Source: Pseudomonadota bacterium (GTDB lineage Bacteria > Pseudomonadota > Gammaproteobacteria > Burkholderiales > Nitrosomonadaceae). Taken from it: a DNA stretch of 17,486 nucleotides. Below the pieces are notes generated by a model. That model searched no databases. It saw only the letters and a program-made list of their open reading frames with translations, and had not been told where the DNA came from. This document shows positions 15,025-17,486 of the stretch, piece after piece. Within the stretch, counting starts at the first letter, position 1; each line of letters opens with the position of its first letter. The stretch lies in the NCBI GenBank assembly GCA_018240935.1, contig JAFEEV010000178.1, positions 1 through 17,486 of the forward strand. Direction: 5' to 3'. A program made the translations under genes and the position numbers.

Positions 15025-15053
15025 TTGAAAAATAAGAGAAATATTCTTATGAA
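15025..15053 (+). promoter_or_regulatory. Candidate promoter of the Old Yellow Enzyme operon
   Basis: TTGAAA (15025-15030, 5 of 6 to the sigma-70 -35 box) and TATGAA (15048-15053, 4 of 6 to the -10 box) are 17 bp apart, 16 bp downstream of the TTCAC array. An inverted repeat ATAAGA-N7-TCTTAT (15032-15050) lies in the spacer and could be an operator. The region is AT-rich, so this is tentative. Confidence 0.3.
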
Positions 15054-15135
15054 AAATTGTAAAAATCGAGTAAAAGTAGCGCACGCCAAATTACGCTAGA
15101 ATGACTCAGACTGCATGAGTGAGGAGATTTAGTCG

Positions 15136-16215
15136 ATGAATACCTTGTTTTCGCCGCTCAAGCTCGGTGCGCTGACCGTGCCGAACCGCATTTTCATGGC
15201 GCCGCTGACGCGCTGCCGTGCAGGCGGCGAGCATCTTCCGAATGCCTTGATGGCGCAGTATTACGCACAACGGGCAAGCGCCGGATTGATCATTGCCGAA
15301 GCGACGATGGCGATCGAAGGTAACTCGGCGTTTTGGAAGGAACCGGGCATTCATTCGGAAGCACAAGTTACCGGCTGGAAGCTGGTGACCGATGCCGTAC
15401 ATACGGCCGGCGGCAGAATCTTTCTACAACTCTGGCATGGCGGCCGGGCGTGCCATCCGCTGCTCAATCATGGCGCGCAGCCGGTTGCGCCGAGCGCCAT
15501 CGCCATTGCCGATGAAGTGCGCACGCCGGAAGGAAAGAAGCCTTACACCGTGCCGCGCGAATTGCGTGACGATGAATTGCCCGGCATCGTCGAAAGTTTT
15601 AAGAAAGCGGCGCAAAATGCCTCGGCGGCCGGTTTCGACGGTATCGAAATCCACGGTGCGAACGGCTATTTGCTGGATGAATTTTTGCGCGACGGCTCAA
15701 ACAAGCGCACCGGAGTGTACGGCGGTTCGATTGCCAACCGCGCGCGCCTGACATTGGAAGTGCTCGAAGCCGTCAGCGCCGTGTGGGGCAGCGAACGGGT
15801 CGGGTTGCGTATTTCACCGCTGAGCAGCTACAACAGCATGATCGACAGCGATCCGGCCGGATTGTCGTCCTGGCTTGCCGCTCGCCTCAACGATTATCGT
15901 CTGGCTTACTTGCACGTGATCCGCGGCGACGTTTACCGGCAGCAAAGCGGCGATGTTCTGACGCCGATCCGTCAGCATTACAACGGTATCCTGATCGGCA
16001 ATATGGGTTACAGCGCGGAAGAAGCGGAGCGCGACATTGCCGCGGGCAAAGTCGATGCCGTGGCTTTCGGCGTCAGCTTCCTGGCGAATCCCGATCTGCC
16101 GGCGCGGATCAAAACAGGCGCGCCGCTCAATGAACCCAATCCGGCCACGTTTTATACCTTCGATGCGGAAGGCTATACCGATTATCCAACGTTAAACCCT
16201 GCACCGGAGCACTGA
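15136..16215 (+). CDS. Old Yellow Enzyme family NADH:flavin oxidoreductase / alkene reductase
   Basis: A 359-aa FMN-dependent TIM-barrel reductase of the NemA/XenA/OYE group, which reduces activated alkenes, maleimides or nitro compounds with NAD(P)H. Visible features are the T25 position in MAPLTRCR, the FLQLWHGGR strand (Q98), HGANGYLLDEFL with H173, N176 and Y178 (substrate and proton-donor positions), the RTGVYGGSIANRAR signature (191-204) and GLRISP (R225). The FMN-phosphate strand reads FGVSFLANPD (311-320), where many family members have FGR, so one common phosphate ligand may be replaced. GAGGAGA at 15121-15127 supports the ATG. It is followed 1 bp later by the lipocalin gene, so the two are almost certainly co-transcribed. 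Confidence 0.92.
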   Translation: MNTLFSPLKLGALTVPNRIFMAPLTRCRAGGEHLPNALMAQYYAQRASAGLIIAEATMAIEGNSAFWKEPGIHSEAQVTGWKLVTDAVHTAGGRIFLQLWHGGRACHPLLNHGAQPVAPSAIAIADEVRTPEGKKPYTVPRELRDDELPGIVESFKKAAQNASAAGFDGIEIHGANGYLLDEFLRDGSNKRTGVYGGSIANRARLTLEVLEAVSAVWGSERVGLRISPLSSYNSMIDSDPAGLSSWLAARLNDYRLAYLHVIRGDVYRQQSGDVLTPIRQHYNGILIGNMGYSAEEAERDIAAGKVDAVAFGVSFLANPDLPARIKTGAPLNEPNPATFYTFDAEGYTDYPTLNPAPEH

Positions 16216-16216
16216 T

Positions 16217-16732
16217 ATGCAATTGTTGCCGCTTTTTCTCCTGATCGTTCTGCTTGGCGGATGCGTCTCGGTACCGCAAAATATCGCGCCGGTTGACGGT
16301 TTTGAACTCAACCGCTATCTGGGGAAATGGTACGAAATCGCCCGCCTCGATCATTCGTTTGAACGCGGACTGGCCAATATCACCGCCGAGTACTCGCTGC
16401 GCGCGGACGGCGGCGTCAAAGTCGTCAACAAAGGTTTCGCGGTTGCGGATAACAAATGGAAGGAAGCGGAAGGCAAAGCGTATTTCGTCGGCAGTCCGCA
16501 GGAAGGTTATCTGAAGGTTTCCTTCTTCGGCCCGTTTTACGGTGCGTACATTGTGTTCGAGCTGGACAAGGAAGACTATCAATACGCCTTCATCACCAGT
16601 TACGATAAATCGTATCTGTGGCTACTGGCAAGAACTCCCACGGTGAGCGATGAAGTGTTAAGCCGTTTCGTGCAAAAATCCGGTGAGCTCGGTTTTGCAA
16701 CGGACAAACTGATATTTCCGAAGCAGAATTAG
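16217..16732 (+). CDS. blc: Outer-membrane lipoprotein, bacterial lipocalin Blc
   Basis: A 171-aa lipocalin. The short signal peptide ends in the lipobox LGGC with lipidation at C16; the following Val favours outer-membrane sorting. The lipocalin GxW motif is in RYLGKWYEIARLDHSFERG (about residues 34-52), followed by the expected beta-barrel strands and a final YLWLLARTP segment. Blc-type lipocalins bind fatty acids or lysophospholipids and are induced by envelope stress in enteric bacteria. The ATG starts 1 bp after the OYE stop with GGAG at 16206-16209, so translation is probably coupled. Confidence 0.92.
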   Translation: MQLLPLFLLIVLLGGCVSVPQNIAPVDGFELNRYLGKWYEIARLDHSFERGLANITAEYSLRADGGVKVVNKGFAVADNKWKEAEGKAYFVGSPQEGYLKVSFFGPFYGAYIVFELDKEDYQYAFITSYDKSYLWLLARTPTVSDEVLSRFVQKSGELGFATDKLIFPKQN

Positions 16733-16764
16733 CCAGAATTTGTGATGAGGATTGGATAAACGTT

Positions 16765-16965
16765 ATGCAACAATTACTCATTACCCTTGGCATCATTTTG
16801 CTCGTGCTCGGCTTGCTGTGGCCGTGGCTATCGCAACTGCCGCTCGGCCGCTTGCCCGGTGATATTCATATCGAACGCGAGAACTTCAGCTTTCATTTTC
16901 CGTTGATGACGGGGTTGGTCATTTCTGTCGTGCTGACACTGATACTGTGGTGGCTGCGGAAATAG
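16765..16965 (+). CDS. DUF2905 family small membrane protein
   Basis: A 66-aa protein with two transmembrane segments (about residues 4-22 and 46-63) flanking the family hallmark LGRLPGDIHIERENFSFHFPL (compare LGRLPGDIRIERENF in DUF2905 proteins). Function is unknown. It lies 32 bp after the lipocalin stop. The ribosome site is weak (GAGGA is distant), so expression may depend on the upstream genes. Last gene of the OYE-lipocalin run and convergent with the hydrogenase gene. Confidence 0.85.
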   Translation: MQQLLITLGIILLVLGLLWPWLSQLPLGRLPGDIHIERENFSFHFPLMTGLVISVVLTLILWWLRK

Positions 16966-16987
16966 AGCATGTTAATTTCTTCATAAG

Positions 16988-17025
16988 GCAATCGCTATCT
17001 GGTTATTTGCAGGTTGCATTTTTTC
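16988..17025 (+). terminator. Weak terminator candidate after the DUF2905 gene
   Basis: GCAATC (16988-16993) can pair with GGTTGC (17012-17017) including one G-T pair, with an 18-nt loop, followed by ATTTTTTC. The stem is short and the loop long. It is listed because it has a T6 run and lies at the convergent junction. Confidence 0.25.
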
Positions 17026-17069
17026 AACAGATTTCCCCTTGCATGGCTGCTGCTCACCGGCTTTGTTCA

Positions 17070-17486
17070 TCACCGGATCGCACCATCCACCCCTTTCGTC
17101 AATTGATGAATCACTTTTCCTGCCGTGTCTTGCAGCGTCACCTGAAGCGGCATTTTACCCAGCGCGTGCGTGGCGCATGACAGGCAGGGGTCGTACGCAC
17201 GCACCGCGACTTCGAGGTGGTTCAGTAGTGCTTCGGTGATTTCCTGGCCGTCGAGATATTGATTGGCGACGGTGCGGATCGATTCGTTCATCGCTTGGTT
17301 GTTGCTGGTGGTCGAGACGATTAAGTTGGCTTGGGTGACCAATCCTTCTTCGTTGATGTGATAGTGATGGAACAGCGTGCCGCGCGGCGCTTCGATGACG
17401 CCGATGCCTTGCCGCTGGTGTGCGCCTTTTTCCGCCAATAAATCCGTGCCGGTGATGCCGGGATCGTGCAGCAAGCCGTGAATCGA
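17070..17486 (-). CDS. hoxH: NAD-coupled [NiFe]-hydrogenase large subunit, C-terminal part (cut by window edge)
   Basis: The last 138 residues of a cytoplasmic group 3 [NiFe]-hydrogenase large subunit, open at the window edge. The segment RQGIGVIEAPRGTLFHHY and the nickel-ligating DPCLSCATH (coded at 17166-17192) are diagnostic; the two Cys bind the Ni-Fe centre. The 31 residues after His match a C-terminal extension removed by a maturation endopeptidase (HoxW type). Similarity is strongest to HoxH of bidirectional NAD-reducing enzymes (group 3d), but group 3b cannot be excluded from the fragment. The hoxFUY partners, if present, would lie upstream, outside the window. Confidence 0.85.
   Translation of the reverse strand, partial: SIHGLLHDPGITGTDLLAEKGAHQRQGIGVIEAPRGTLFHHYHINEEGLVTQANLIVSTTSNNQAMNESIRTVANQYLDGQEITEALLNHLEVAVRAYDPCLSCATHALGKMPLQVTLQDTAGKVIHQLTKGVDGAIR

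Overview
The window reads as a stretch of betaproteobacterial chromosome, most likely from a Nitrosomonadaceae-type organism (Nitrosomonas/Nitrosospira-like). That assignment is an inference. It rests on the rimP-nusA-infB-rbfA-truB order with betaproteobacterial-looking proteins, a PEP-CTERM exported protein, the end of a cytoplasmic NAD-coupled [NiFe]-hydrogenase large subunit, and moderate GC with AT-rich intergenic DNA. No rRNA, tRNA, CRISPR array, phage gene or transposase gene was found. Both edges cut through genes: archease on the left and a hydrogenase large subunit on the right.

Left part (1-3951). A truncated archease gene on the minus strand diverges from a plus-strand run of three genes: a PolX-type DNA polymerase/exonuclease with a complete PHP domain, a stand-alone phosphoribosyltransferase, and an acidic protein of unknown function built from two copies of a ~53-residue unit. 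The run ends at a 142-bp element with near-perfect 18-bp terminal inverted repeats and no coding capacity (a MITE candidate). An orphan 149-aa gene follows. Archease beside PolX suggests a nucleic-acid repair or stress locus, but this is a guess from context.

Middle (3975-11374, all minus strand). A PEP-CTERM exported protein has its own terminator and a perfect 14-bp palindrome next to its ribosome binding site. A ~530-bp low-density stretch follows, holding one doubtful ORF and a perfect stem-loop just past truB. The classical operon rimP-nusA-infB-rbfA-truB (ribosome maturation, transcription elongation, translation initiation, tRNA pseudouridylation) comes next. A strong terminator-like hairpin with a T6 tract sits 16-39 bp upstream of the rimP start, in the same orientation as the operon. 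It looks like a leader attenuator or the end of an upstream transcript.

Right part (11536-17486). Acetyl-CoA synthetase and an MBL-fold hydrolase form a probable plus-strand pair. A 72-aa two-helix membrane protein on the minus strand then diverges from an Old Yellow Enzyme, lipocalin and DUF2905 gene run. The divergent region carries four TTCAC motifs at exact 11-bp intervals, which is three overlapping matches to the TTCAC-N6-TTCAC tag known for CreB/BlrA response regulators. This is the most striking unannotated signal in the window. The right edge holds the C-terminal 138 residues of a HoxH-like hydrogenase subunit with its nickel-binding DPCxxCxxH motif and a cleavable tail.
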